Assembly (NCBI RefSeq): GCF_026343335.1
Contig: NZ_JAPELX010000001.1
Span: forward strand, 6,510,001-6,574,000
DNA from: Streptomyces sp. NBC_00078
GTDB lineage: Bacteria > Actinomycetota > Actinomycetes > Streptomycetales > Streptomycetaceae
DNA: 64,000 bases
Direction: 5' to 3'
Made by a program: the position numbers and the translations under genes. Below are positions 41,701 through 49,234 of this stretch, in pieces. Below the pieces are notes generated by a model. That model saw only the letters and a program-made list of their open reading frames with translations, did no database searches and was not told the origin of the DNA. Position 1 is the stretch's first letter; every line of letters begins with the position of its first letter.

Positions 41701-42643
41701 TGCTCTTGAAGCTGCGCAGTTCGGAGCCCTGGCTCTGCAGTGCCGACTCCGCGTACAGCCGGTCGTTCTCCGAGAGCTTGCCGACGGAGGTGTTGTTCGC
41801 GGGAAGCGCCGCCGCGAGGACCGCGCGCTGCACGGACGCGTACTCCTTGGCGGAGGAGAACGCGGCCAGCGAGCGGGTGCGCTGGATCATCTCGGGGTTG
41901 CTGGTGGCCTCCGCCATGTCCTGCGAGAGGTCCAGCAGGTGCGTGATGAGGCGGTGGTAGGACTCGACGGTCTGGGACGAGTTGAGCTGCGTCTCGTAGG
42001 CGCCGGCCCGGACCTTCTCCAGCGAGCCCAGGTCGCTGACGACGCTGACGAGGCTCTCGCGCACACCCTGGAGGTGGGTGTCCTCGCCGGAGACGTCGAC
42101 CTGTTCGGCGGCGTCCTTGAAGTTCTGCTCGGCCCGGTCCGTCTTGTCGCGGTAGCCCTTGACCGTGTAGGCGCTGCCGTTCGAGCCGTGCGCCAGCGGG
42201 CCGGCGGACTGGTCGCGCTCCTCCTGGAGCGCGGCGGCCAGCTCGGTGGCCTGCTTGGTCATGTCCGTCAGCAGCTTCATGTTGTCGAGCTGCTGGATGT
42301 CATTCATGTTGTCGCTGATGCGCAGGGCGCCCAGCGAGGTCGCCGCCACCACGGGGAGCGCGAGCAGCGACACCAGGCGCGTGGAGATGCGCCAGTTGCG
42401 CAGCGCGACGCGCGATCCGGGGCCGCCCGGGCCCTTCGGCGGCTTGACCGGCGGGGGAGTGGTGCCGGAGGACCCGGAAGGTCCGGACGCGCCGGGGCGC
42501 CCGGAGCGCTCACCGCCGTCGCCGGACGCCAGGCCCTGGTTCTGGGCGTGCTGGGGCGAGGAACTGCCGGCATTGGGGCCAGTCCCGCCGTGCGGCTCCG
42601 GCTCCGCCGAAGCACTGCCATCCCTCTTGAAACGTCCCTGCAC
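38720..42643 (-). CDS. cvnA: Conservon sensor CvnA, histidine-kinase-like (large, repeat-rich tail)
   Basis: 1307 residues from the GTG at 42643 (VQGRFKRDGSA, GAGG upstream); a GTG at 42694 would add 17 residues. Disordered N terminus; membrane helix (LVSLLALPVVAATSLGAL); a nitrate-sensing-like domain; second helix (AIISGALILLVLGVSLVGAF); HAMP (LRRLQETATKVAQDRLPELV); and HATPase_c (LAELLENATSFSSP, LIEIHDTGIGLSPED). The last about 550 residues are Gly/Pro/Gln-rich with a recurring NTGQ(Y/F) or STGQ(F/H) motif at 15-25-residue intervals and a (GGQ)n run. Heads the second cvnABCD operon; no cvnE P450 gene follows. Confidence 0.92.
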   Translation of the reverse strand: MQGRFKRDGSASAEPEPHGGTGPNAGSSSPQHAQNQGLASGDGGERSGRPGASGPSGSSGTTPPPVKPPKGPGGPGSRVALRNWRISTRLVSLLALPVVAATSLGALRISDNMNDIQQLDNMKLLTDMTKQATELAAALQEERDQSAGPLAHGSNGSAYTVKGYRDKTDRAEQNFKDAAEQVDVSGEDTHLQGVRESLVSVVSDLGSLEKVRAGAYETQLNSSQTVESYHRLITHLLDLSQDMAEATSNPEMIQRTRSLAAFSSAKEYASVQRAVLAAALPANNTSVGKLSENDRLYAESALQSQGSELRSFKSIYGTDSAVALLKPIEENNATITATDKYAGRALASTDGLSDLPKRSYQDWVDDSSTKIEQMKKIEHTLLEDMEQKARELRSASEREAIISGALILLVLGVSLVGAFVVARSMIRSLRRLQETATKVAQDRLPELVKQLSESDPQDVDTSVESVGVHSKDEIGQVAAAFDDVHREAVRLAAEQALLRGNVNAMFTNLSRRSQGLIQRQLSLISELESREADPDQLSSLFKLDHLATRMRRNGENLLVLAGEEPGRRWTRPVPLVDVLRAAASEVEQYERIELSSVPTTEVAGRVVNDLVHLLAELLENATSFSSPQTKVKVTGHALPDGRVLIEIHDTGIGLSPEDLAAINERLASPPTVDVSVSRRMGLFVVGRLSQRHGIRIQLRPSDSGGTTALVMLPVDVAQGGKKPQPKTGQGAPVSGGPAAAQAAAGVAAARRQAGAPGGPLGAGALGGGAPGGALGAGAPSGGGRLGAAQGPRAALPGAGGNGGGRPGAPGGHRGPQSPAAPQQGRPSPAGAGAGFGQAPGAPQGLQPAGTGQDSFGGARGAVPPQSPAPGNAGNEQGGRSGGRRGRQPQLPGRGGPRAELPGGNPQPRTPSWSDENAQPPVPRASLDTPRGHDETSRMPRVDDRQGPGSTSEMPAIARTGDLQGPGSPTEFAQGSASDFPRPDFGAPAPGNPQHTGQYGRPGADSPQNTGQYAQQDFGALQPGSNGSQNTGQFVRSDVFGTPNGQGGQGGQGGQGGQNNPSNPANTGQFASPQAYGYDGSSTGQFAAPGYDGGSTGQHSLPGRPDPSGTGQFERSQAGGNQGDFGAPRPPAPSRPQQRPARQEPEALPPATGPGDGRTPLYDTLETNWFHGSEQGDGSGQQGNGSAAQQPSAPSSAPAPEHSTSAQRPVTSSWRASPNDDLVRQAERVRQPAAGGVTTSGLPRRVPRANLVPGTAQQQQHQPGPAVSRSPDDVRGRLTNLRRGIAQGRQAGTGQTGSFPSPTHQQER

Positions 42644-42878
42644 TAGCGTCGCAACCTCTGGACCAGGCGCCCCTCCGCGTGAACGGAAAGACACGGTGTC
42701 GGCGTTTTGGAGAGCGCCCTGAACGCGCCCCCCAGTTGGTCGTGAGTGACCGGAGCTGGCTCCCCCTTCTTGCCGTCACGCGGCGCTCGTCGCGCCCCCT
42801 GTGCGCCGGCTCGATCCCGCGGCGGTCCGTGGCATTCCAGCACAGAGCAGGATCTCCAACAAGGTTCGAGGGTCATGC

Positions 42879-42902
42879 CGTGACGTACGTGACAGCACGT
42901 GA
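42879..42902. promoter_or_regulatory. Helically phased CGTGA repeats upstream of the second conservon
   Basis: CGTGA at 42879, 42888 and 42898, spaced 9 and 10 bp, with GTACGT between. This is the only structured element I see in the gene-free 42695-43247, which must hold the promoters for cvnA (left) and the small gene (right). TTGACA at 43174-43179 has no matching -10 at normal spacing. Confidence 0.35.
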
Positions 42903-43247
42903 GTACCGAGTCACCAGCCGTAGAAGGAGATCACCCGCATAACGGACGTATGCCCGCGAGTTGCACGGGATCGGACGTTGTCCCAGTCGACATGATCAGG
43001 AGCGGAATGATGGCTTCAGGGGGCCAATGTCCGTTTCGTTGGGGTGGATTGTGGGCCTGAATTGACCGATTTGCCCGCCACTCCGTGAGCAAACTCACAT
43101 GCTGATCAAGGGGTCTCCCCGTCTCCGGATGGGAATTGCATGTTTAGTCTGGCGCTTTACAAGACGTAACGTTTTGACAACCGCGCTCGCGCCGAGGGCC
43201 CTTTCGGTCTGGCCGGACGCCCCTAGACGACAAGGTCACGTTCAACA

Positions 43248-43445
43248 GTGAAGACGACGATGATGTTCCGCAACATAGCCAACCCGCAGCGCACCACGCT
43301 GGCGCACCTCGAGGACGCCGACGCACTGCAGGCCCCGCAGCAGCCGGAGCACTCCGTCGACCTCCCGGCCCAGACGGCCAACCCGCGACGCACCATTCTG
43401 ATGGATCTGCCGGCGGGTGCAGCGGCGGCCTCTGCGGCCGAGTAG
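43248..43445 (+). CDS. Small protein with a duplicated ANP(Q/R)RT motif
   Basis: 65 residues from a GTG at 43248 (ATGs at 43260 and 43263 are possible; no strong ribosome site). The motif occurs twice: NIANPQRTTLAHLED near the N terminus and TANPRRTILMDLPAG near the C terminus, separated by an acidic/Gln-Pro spacer (DADALQAPQQPEHSVDLPA), with an Ala-rich end. It has no membrane segment and no cysteine. No family recognised. Strong third-position bias supports coding. The repeated short core in a small protein recalls precursor or docking peptides, but no modifying enzyme is nearby. Confidence 0.55.
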   Translation: MKTTMMFRNIANPQRTTLAHLEDADALQAPQQPEHSVDLPAQTANPRRTILMDLPAGAAAASAAE

Positions 43446-43459
43446 CACGGCCGGGGCGG

Positions 43460-44383
43460 TCATGCTCCGCCTGTCAACTTCCTGGCCGCCTCCACCTTTT
43501 CCCGGTGCAGCTCCTTCAGCCGCTGCAGCACCTTGGTGTGCTTCCGGATCATTCCCTTCTGGATCCGTGTCTCGGTATCCAGCCAGGACTCCAGGAGATT
43601 CGTACTCCGCTTGCACGTCACATCGGCAGCGGCCGTCTTCCTCTCCTTCTCCGTCACTTCCCCCTGGGTGAACGCGGGCGTGCGGAACGGGTCCATCGGA
43701 GAGGCGTAGTCGTACCCCTTCTCCTTCATGCAGGCGGACCAGCGGGTGAAGAGGGACTTGATGTCGGAGTCCCGCATGGAATCCTTGTAGCTGTCGGTGG
43801 AGATGTTGCTGGCCGCCGTCACTCCCGCCGGGTACGCGTAGGGTTCGGCGAACTTCTTGATGGACGACCCCAGGCAGCCCGTGTCCGGCACTGCCTTTCC
43901 CCGGTACTCCAGTCTGCCGTTCTTCTCTCCCGGGATTTCCCTGCTTCGCGATCCGTAGAGGACTTTCTTCTGGTCCGCGGTGAGTTTCGGCTCCGGCTCG
44001 GGCGGCTGCGGTGGAAGCCGGTATCCGTAGCGGTTCGCGTCGTCCATGTCCGACAGTCCGTAGCGCCGGTCGGAGATGGCTGCCGGTGCCGATTTCCCGG
44101 GCGGCCGGTAGGGAAGTCCGAAGTTCCTCATGCAGTCCCGCGCCATCACCTGCTGGGCGCTTTCGATGACCTCGTATTCGGCGTCGCTGTAGCTGTACGC
44201 CGCGATCGGCAACCGGTAGGTGTAGTCGGCCCGTCCGGGCGTCGCGCCGCCGGTGGGCGGCTCCGGTGCCCCGGAGGCGGTGACCGGGCCCCGTCCCGTG
44301 GAGTCGTGGGAGGCGCAGCCCGTCAGCAGGGCAAGGCAGAAGGGGAGGGCGAGGGACAGGGCGGGGATCGCCGAACGCTTCAT
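43460..44383 (-). CDS. Secreted lipoprotein, unknown function
   Basis: 307 residues. The signal peptide ends in LLTGCAS (lipobox Cys23). The mature part has a Ser/Pro-rich linker, then conserved-looking VMARDCMRNFGLPY, DTGCLGSSIKKFAEPYAYP, WSACMKEKGYDYASPMDPF and DVTCKRSTNLLESWLDTE. Cys pairs placed in this way are typical of a Streptomyces lipoprotein family with no known role. The C-terminal about 50 residues are a charged helix. The start ATG has GAGGC upstream. Convergent with the small gene at 43248. Confidence 0.85.
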   Translation of the reverse strand: MKRSAIPALSLALPFCLALLTGCASHDSTGRGPVTASGAPEPPTGGATPGRADYTYRLPIAAYSYSDAEYEVIESAQQVMARDCMRNFGLPYRPPGKSAPAAISDRRYGLSDMDDANRYGYRLPPQPPEPEPKLTADQKKVLYGSRSREIPGEKNGRLEYRGKAVPDTGCLGSSIKKFAEPYAYPAGVTAASNISTDSYKDSMRDSDIKSLFTRWSACMKEKGYDYASPMDPFRTPAFTQGEVTEKERKTAAADVTCKRSTNLLESWLDTETRIQKGMIRKHTKVLQRLKELHREKVEAARKLTGGA

Positions 44384-44497
44384 GATTCCAAACGCCTCTG
44401 GGATGCCTCTGAGGGATAACTCCGGGGGAGCCCCGCGCGGGGCCGGGCGCCCTGCGCGGGGTGGATGCCGTTCGTCAGTGGCGCCGTTGCCGTAGCC

Positions 44498-44938
44498 CTA
44501 GTTCCACTTGTAACAGTTGGTGCCGCTCCGGGCGAAGCCCATGGAAGCGTTCTCGTTGTAGGTGTTGTGCAGTCGGTCGGCGGCCGTGAGCGGGGCGAAT
44601 GTGTCGCAGGCGCCGGAATAACCGCTGTTGAAGAAGACCGTTGCGATGTTGTCGATGCTCTGGTTGCTGAACGAAGCCGCGTTGTTCTTCACAGCCACGC
44701 CCTTACCGGCTCCCGAAGTCAGAAAGGTGTAGCCGGCGAGATTGGACACGCTGGTGCCTCTGAACGCGGTGAACGAACCTGACAGTCCACTGTTGTAGAA
44801 GAAGACTCCGCAGTTCTTCTGCGAGTCAAGGCAGTACGGTCCTGCGTCGGCGTGTGCCAGGGGTGCCATGCCCAATACAGCGGCGGCCGTGGCGGGAATC
44901 GCCACAGCCAGGGCACGGAACTTTCGAGATACCTTCAT
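44498..44938 (-). CDS. Secreted peptidase-inhibitor-I36-like protein
   Basis: 146 residues. The signal peptide MKVSRKFRALAVAIPATAAA...AHA is followed by a beta/gamma-crystallin-like small domain with two repeats (CGVFFYNSGLSGSFTAFRGT and VFFNSGYSGACDTFAPLTAA) and Cys at mature ends (YCLDSQKNC, NCYKWN). This fits the I36 family of Streptomyces extracellular metalloprotease inhibitors. The role is inferred from fold only. The coding sequence is less GC-rich than its neighbours. Confidence 0.8.
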   Translation of the reverse strand: MKVSRKFRALAVAIPATAAAVLGMAPLAHADAGPYCLDSQKNCGVFFYNSGLSGSFTAFRGTSVSNLAGYTFLTSGAGKGVAVKNNAASFSNQSIDNIATVFFNSGYSGACDTFAPLTAADRLHNTYNENASMGFARSGTNCYKWN

Positions 44939-45097
44939 GGGGTCCTCCCCGTTGCGAACTCGGTGGTTTTAGCGGCGATCAGCCTATGGCGCGCCCATGC
45001 CCGAATCAATAGATTTCACAGTCGCGAGATCATTCTCTGCTGAAATGCCCCGTTGTAGGCATTTTCCGGAATTCGATATTCCGTTAAGGCGGCTTCT

Positions 45098-45127
45098 CCG
45101 GCCGAAAGGGATTGCCTTTCTGGCCGG
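45098..45127. terminator. Interrupted hairpin upstream of the FAH-family gene
   Basis: CCGGCC (45098-45103) with GGCCGG (45122-45127), and inside it AAAGG (45105-45109) with CCTTT (45115-45119). It lies in the relatively AT-rich, gene-free 44939-45229 between divergent genes. It may act as a terminator or a leader structure. Confidence 0.4.
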
Positions 45128-45229
45128 AAAGGGGCTGCACAGTGCGCGGGGCCAGCCGAACGGCACACGGCCCGACCGGTTAACCTGGGGCGTCAGTACG
45201 CCGGTTCTCAGTGAGGGGCGCAGGATCCC

Positions 45230-46015
45230 GTGCGCATCGCCAGATTCTCCATCGACGGGAACGTCGCCTTCGGCGCGGTCGAGGGCGACAAGCCGGACGA
45301 GCTCGTCCTCGACATCATCAAGGGCATCCCGTTCGCGGACTTCGAGCTCTCCGGTACGAAGGTTCCGCTGAGCAAGGTCCGGCTGCTGCCGCCGGTGCTC
45401 CCCAACAAGGTCGTGGCCTTCGGCCGCAACTACGCGGAGCACGCGCGCGAGCTGGGCCACGAGGTGCCCGACGCCCCGTTCGCCTTCTTCAAGCCCTCCA
45501 CCTCGGTGATCGGCCCCGGCGACGAGATCCAGTACCCGCCCTTCACCGAGGACCTGCACCACGAGGCCGAGCTGGCCGTGGTCATCGGCCGCATGTGCCG
45601 AGAGGTCCCGCGCGAGCGCGTCAAGGACGTCGTCCTCGGCTACACCTGCGCCAACGACATCACCGCGCGCGACGTCCAGAAGCGCGAGAAGCAGTGGGCG
45701 CGGGCCAAGGGCTTCGACACCTCCTGCCCCCTGGGCCCGTGGGTGGAGACAGGCCTCGACATCGCTGCCGCGAGCGACCTGACCATCCAGCTCACGGTCA
45801 ACGGCGAGCAACGCCAGCTCGGCCGCACCAGCGAGATGATCCACTCGATCGAGGACCTGATCGTCAACATCTCCGAGGCCATGACGCTGCTCCCCGGCGA
45901 CGTGATCCTCACGGGCACCCCGGCAGGCGTCGGACCGCTCACCGTCGGCGACGAGGTCGCCGTCACCATCGAAGGCATCGGCACTCTCACCAACAAGGTT
46001 GTCAAGCGTGGCTAG
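45230..46015 (+). CDS. Fumarylacetoacetate hydrolase-family protein
   Basis: 261 residues from a GTG. FAH fold: VVAFGRNYAEHARELG, FAFFKPSTSVIGPGDEIQYP, the metal ligands in HHEAELAVVIGR (Glu, Glu) and GYTCANDITARDVQ (Asp), and GDVILTGTPAGVGPLTVGDE. Family members hydrolyse or decarboxylate acylpyruvate or oxaloacetate-like substrates. The usual actinobacterial member next to gltX is annotated only as FAH-family. Its stop overlaps the gltX start region, so the two genes are translationally coupled. Confidence 0.92.
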   Translation: MRIARFSIDGNVAFGAVEGDKPDELVLDIIKGIPFADFELSGTKVPLSKVRLLPPVLPNKVVAFGRNYAEHARELGHEVPDAPFAFFKPSTSVIGPGDEIQYPPFTEDLHHEAELAVVIGRMCREVPRERVKDVVLGYTCANDITARDVQKREKQWARAKGFDTSCPLGPWVETGLDIAAASDLTIQLTVNGEQRQLGRTSEMIHSIEDLIVNISEAMTLLPGDVILTGTPAGVGPLTVGDEVAVTIEGIGTLTNKVVKRG

Positions 46016-47492
46016 CGCACCCGGCTCCCCAGTTCGCGTCCGTTTCTGTCCGTCGCCCACCGGTAACCCCCACGTGGGCCTGGTGCGCACCGCCCTGTTC
46101 AACTGGGCGTTCGCCCGGCACCACCAGGGCACGCTCGTCTTCCGCATCGAGGACACCGACGCGGCCCGCGACTCCGAGGAGTCGTACGGCCAGCTGCTCG
46201 ACGCGATGCGCTGGCTGGGCTTCGACTGGGACGAGGGCCCCGAGGTGGGCGGCCCGCACGCGCCGTACCGTCAGTCGCAGCGCATGGACCTGTACAAGGG
46301 CATCGCGGGCAAGCTCCTGGAAGCGGGTCACGCGTACCACTGCTACTGCTCCCAGGAGGAGCTGGACACCCGCCGCGAGGCCGCCCGCGCCGCAGGCAAG
46401 CCGTCCGGCTACGACGGCCACTGCCGTGACCTGAGCGCCGGGCAGACCGAGGAGTACAAGGCCCAGGGCCGTACCCCGATCGTCCGCTTCCGCATGCCCG
46501 ACGAGACGATCACCTTCACCGACCTGGTCCGCGGCGAGCTGACGTTCACCCCGGAGAACGTGCCGGACTACGGCATCGTCCGCGCGAACGGCGCCCCGCT
46601 GTACACCCTCGTCAACCCGGTCGACGACGCCCTGATGGAGATCACCCACGTCCTGCGCGGCGAGGACCTGCTCTCCTCCACCCCGCGCCAGATCGCGCTC
46701 TACAAGGCGCTGACCGAGCTGGGAATCGCCAAGAGCACCCCTCGCTTCGGCCACCTGCCGTACGTGATGGGCGAGGGCAACAAGAAGCTCTCCAAGCGTG
46801 ACCCGCAGTCGTCGCTGAACCTCTACCGCGAGCGCGGCTTCCTCCCCGAGGGCCTGCTCAACTACCTCTCGCTGCTTGGCTGGTCGCTCTCGGCGGACCA
46901 GGACATCTTCGCGATGGACGAGATGGTGGCGGCCTTCGACATCGCGGACGTCAACCCCAACCCGGCCCGCTTCGACCTCAAGAAGTGCGAGGCGATCAAC
47001 GCCGACCACATCCGTCTGCTGGATGTGAAGGACTTCACCGAGCGCTGCGCACCGTGGCTGCGGGCGCCGTTCGCCCCCTGGGCGCCGGAGGACTTCGACG
47101 AGGCCAAGTGGCAGGCGGTCGCCCCGCACGCCCAGACCCGTCTGAAGGTCCTGTCGGAGATCACGGACAACGTCGACTTCCTGTTCCTGCCGGAGCCGGT
47201 CGAGGACGAGGCGAGCTGGCAGAAGGCGATGAAGGAGGGCTCGGACGACCTGCTCCGTACGGCCCGCGAGAAGCTCGATTCGGCCGACTGGACCTCCGCC
47301 GAGTCACTGAAGGAGGCCGTCCTGGCCGCCGGCGAGGCCCACGGCCTCAAGCTCGGCAAGGCCCAGGCCCCGGTCCGTGTCGCCGTCACCGGCCGCACGG
47401 TCGGCCTGCCCCTCTTCGAGTCCCTGGAGATCCTGGGCAAGGAGAAGACCCTGTCCCGTATCGACGGGGCACTGGCGAAGCTCACAGCCTGA
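46008..47492 (+). CDS. gltX: Glutamyl-tRNA synthetase
   Basis: 494 residues from the GTG at 46008 (AAGG upstream, overlapping the previous stop). Class I synthetase: the HIGH-like motif in FCPSPTGNPHVGLVRTALFN and the KMSKS-like KKLSKRDPQSSL, with the GluRS editing and anticodon domains following. It charges tRNA-Glu and probably also tRNA-Gln for transamidation, since most actinobacteria lack GlnRS. It is apt that genes for both of these tRNAs lie 900 bp downstream. Confidence 0.96.
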   Translation: MASAPGSPVRVRFCPSPTGNPHVGLVRTALFNWAFARHHQGTLVFRIEDTDAARDSEESYGQLLDAMRWLGFDWDEGPEVGGPHAPYRQSQRMDLYKGIAGKLLEAGHAYHCYCSQEELDTRREAARAAGKPSGYDGHCRDLSAGQTEEYKAQGRTPIVRFRMPDETITFTDLVRGELTFTPENVPDYGIVRANGAPLYTLVNPVDDALMEITHVLRGEDLLSSTPRQIALYKALTELGIAKSTPRFGHLPYVMGEGNKKLSKRDPQSSLNLYRERGFLPEGLLNYLSLLGWSLSADQDIFAMDEMVAAFDIADVNPNPARFDLKKCEAINADHIRLLDVKDFTERCAPWLRAPFAPWAPEDFDEAKWQAVAPHAQTRLKVLSEITDNVDFLFLPEPVEDEASWQKAMKEGSDDLLRTAREKLDSADWTSAESLKEAVLAAGEAHGLKLGKAQAPVRVAVTGRTVGLPLFESLEILGKEKTLSRIDGALAKLTA

Positions 47493-47508
47493 CACCTACG
47501 GTCGGATC

Positions 47509-48258
47509 ATGAGCATTCGCGCCGTGGTCTGGGACGTCGACGACACCCTGTTCGACTACACGACCGCGGACCGGGTGGGCATGCGGGGCCATCTCGCCGC
47601 CGAGGGCCTGCTGGACGGTTACGACACCGTGGAGCAGGCCCTCGCACGGTGGCGGGCGATCACCGACCGGCAGTGGGCGCGCTTCTCGGCGGGCGAGGTG
47701 ACCTTCGACGGCCAGCGCCGCGACCGCGTACGGGTGTTCCTGGGCGAGCAGCTGAGCGACGACGAGGCCGACGCGTGGTTCGCGCGCTACCGGACGCACT
47801 ACGAGGCCGCCTGGGCCCTCTTCCCGGACGTCCTGCCCGCTCTGGACGCCCTCGCGGTCAGCCACCGCCACGCCGTCCTGTCCAATTCCAGCATCCACGT
47901 CCAGGACCACAAGCTGCGCTCGCTCGGCGTGCACCACCGTTTCGAGGTCGTCCTGTGCGCCGCCGAACTCGGCGTCTCCAAGCCCGAGGCCGGTGCCTTC
48001 CTGGCCGTCTGCGAGGCCCTGGAACTCGCCCCGCACCACGTGGCGTACGTAGGCGACCACCCGGAGATCGACGGGCGCGGTGCCGCCGAAGCAGGGCTGC
48101 TGTCGGTCTGGATCGACCGCGGCGGCGCGCACACCGGCGGTGGCCGGCGCACCGGCGGCGGCGCGCTCGGGCGCCCGCACCGGATCGCCTCCCTCGCCGA
48201 ACTTCCCACCGTCCTCGGCGCCGATACCCGTTTTGGAGCCCCGTCCACCTTCAGGTAA
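47509..48258 (+). CDS. HAD-superfamily hydrolase
   Basis: 249 residues. Motif I is VVWDVDDTLFDYTTADRVG (nucleophile Asp), motif II is HAVLSNSSI, motif III is GVSKPEAGAFLAV and motif IV is VAYVGDHPEIDGRGAAEAGL. The helical cap lies between motifs I and II, as in phosphoglycolate-phosphatase-like members. It probably dephosphorylates small metabolites; the substrate is not known. It starts 16 bp after gltX. An unusual GGAHTGGGRRTGGGALGRPH stretch is near the C terminus. Confidence 0.9.
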   Translation: MSIRAVVWDVDDTLFDYTTADRVGMRGHLAAEGLLDGYDTVEQALARWRAITDRQWARFSAGEVTFDGQRRDRVRVFLGEQLSDDEADAWFARYRTHYEAAWALFPDVLPALDALAVSHRHAVLSNSSIHVQDHKLRSLGVHHRFEVVLCAAELGVSKPEAGAFLAVCEALELAPHHVAYVGDHPEIDGRGAAEAGLLSVWIDRGGAHTGGGRRTGGGALGRPHRIASLAELPTVLGADTRFGAPSTFR

Positions 48259-48349
48259 TGTTCTTCCTGCGCCGCCGGAGAGCGGGCCGAGAGGCCGGGA
48301 ACCGGAGGAGCGAACTAGAACAAGATCCCCACAGGGGCTTGCGTTCCAG

Positions 48350-48421
48350 TGGCCTATGGTGTAATTGGCAGCACGACTGATTCTGGTTCAGTTAGTCTTG
48401 GTTCGAGTCCAGGTAGGCCAG
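48350..48421 (+). tRNA. tRNA-Gln (CTG)
   Basis: Acceptor arms TGGCCTA and TAGGCCA, discriminator G, T loop GGTTCGAGTCC. The anticodon stem ACTGA/TCAGT encloses TTCTGGT, so the anticodon is CTG. CCA is not encoded. Confidence 0.95.
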
Positions 48422-48463
48422 CTCGCAGAGCTCATCTGCAAAGGCGGAGGTCAACTCCGCGAA

Positions 48464-48536
48464 GCCCCCGTTGTGTAGCGGCCTAGCACGCTGCCCTCTC
48501 ACGGCAGTAGCGCCGGTTCGAATCCGGTCGGGGGTA
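48464..48536 (+). tRNA. tRNA-Glu (CTC), copy 1
   Basis: Acceptor GCCCCCG with CGGGGGT (terminal G-U pair), discriminator A. The anticodon stem CTGCC/GGCAG encloses CTCTCAC, anticodon CTC. T arm CCGGTTCGAATCCGG. Confidence 0.95.
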
Positions 48537-48565
48537 CTGATCTCGATCAACTCGGGATCGCTGGG

Positions 48566-48638
48566 GCCCCCGTTGTGTAGCGGCCTAGCACGCCGCCCTC
48601 TCAAGGCGGTAGCGCCGGTTCGAATCCGGTCGGGGGTA
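48566..48638 (+). tRNA. tRNA-Glu (CTC), copy 2
   Basis: As copy 1 except for the anticodon stem, CCGCC/GGCGG, enclosing CTCTCAA; anticodon CTC. Confidence 0.95.
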
Positions 48639-48658
48639 CGCAAAACTCAATACCATAT

Positions 48659-48730
48659 TGGTCTATGGTGTAATTGGCAACACTACGGTTTCTGGTACCG
48701 TCATTCTTGGTTCGAGTCCAGGTAGACCAG
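48659..48730 (+). tRNA. tRNA-Gln (CTG), second gene
   Basis: Acceptor TGGTCTA with TAGACCA. The anticodon stem ACGGT/ACCGT encloses TTCTGGT, anticodon CTG. Both stems differ from the first tRNA-Gln by compensating pairs, so it is a functional variant. Confidence 0.95.
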
Positions 48731-48758
48731 CTCGGATCTGCGGAAACGTCAGATCCTC

Positions 48759-48831
48759 GCCCCCGTTGTGTAGCGGCCTAGCACGCCGCCCTCTCAAGGC
48801 GGTAGCGCCGGTTCGAATCCGGTCGGGGGTA
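48759..48831 (+). tRNA. tRNA-Glu (CTC), copy 3
   Basis: Identical over its length to copy 2. Last tRNA before the terminator at 48838. Confidence 0.95.
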
Positions 48832-48837
48832 CAACAG

Positions 48838-48867
48838 GAAGGCCCTTCGCTTCGGCGGGGGGCCTTC
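48838..48867 (+). terminator. Terminator of the tRNA cluster
   Basis: GAAGGCCC (48838-48845) pairs with GGGCCTTC (48860-48867), followed by TTCG. Confidence 0.75.
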
Positions 48868-48884
48868 TTCGTGTCCGGCGGCGG

Positions 48885-49184
48885 CTAACCGAAGCCGTAC
48901 CGCCGCGTCGTCTCCTCCTCCTGGGCCAGCCGCCGCAGCGCCTGCAGCATCGGCTCGGTGAGTACGGCACCGAGCACAGCCGTCTCCACCCTCTCCGCCT
49001 CGGACGGGTGTGTCTTCACGAAGTCCAGGTCGAGTTTCGCGGTCTCGTGCATCAACGTCCCGTACGACATGAGGAGTTCGGCGCCCCATTCGTAGCCGAG
49101 CCGGCGGAACGCGGCCACCGCCACCACCAGTGAGCGGTAGGCGGGGGAGATGGTCGCCCCTCCTTGGGAAGCGCCACTATCCAA
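48885..49184 (-). CDS. Small hypothetical protein
   Basis: 99 residues, MDSGASQGGATISPAYRSLV onward. Mostly helical (YRSLVVAVAAFRRLGYEWGA, ERVETAVLGAVLTEPMLQAL), with no cysteine, signal peptide or membrane segment. No family recognised. Codon bias supports coding. It is divergent from the DUF4188 gene, with only about 50 bp between the starts. A start inside the frame is possible. Confidence 0.5.
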   Translation of the reverse strand: MDSGASQGGATISPAYRSLVVAVAAFRRLGYEWGAELLMSYGTLMHETAKLDLDFVKTHPSEAERVETAVLGAVLTEPMLQALRRLAQEEETTRRYGFG

Positions 49185-49234
49185 GCACCGTCCAAGGGGA
49201 TAGTGCTGCTATCCCATACGGAAGAGGGGTCACC

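Noticed and set aside
37236..42643. Cytochrome P450 (cvnE) or cvnF completing the second conservon
   Set aside because: Downstream of cvnD there is only a terminator and then the next conservon; no P450 heme-binding motif was found.
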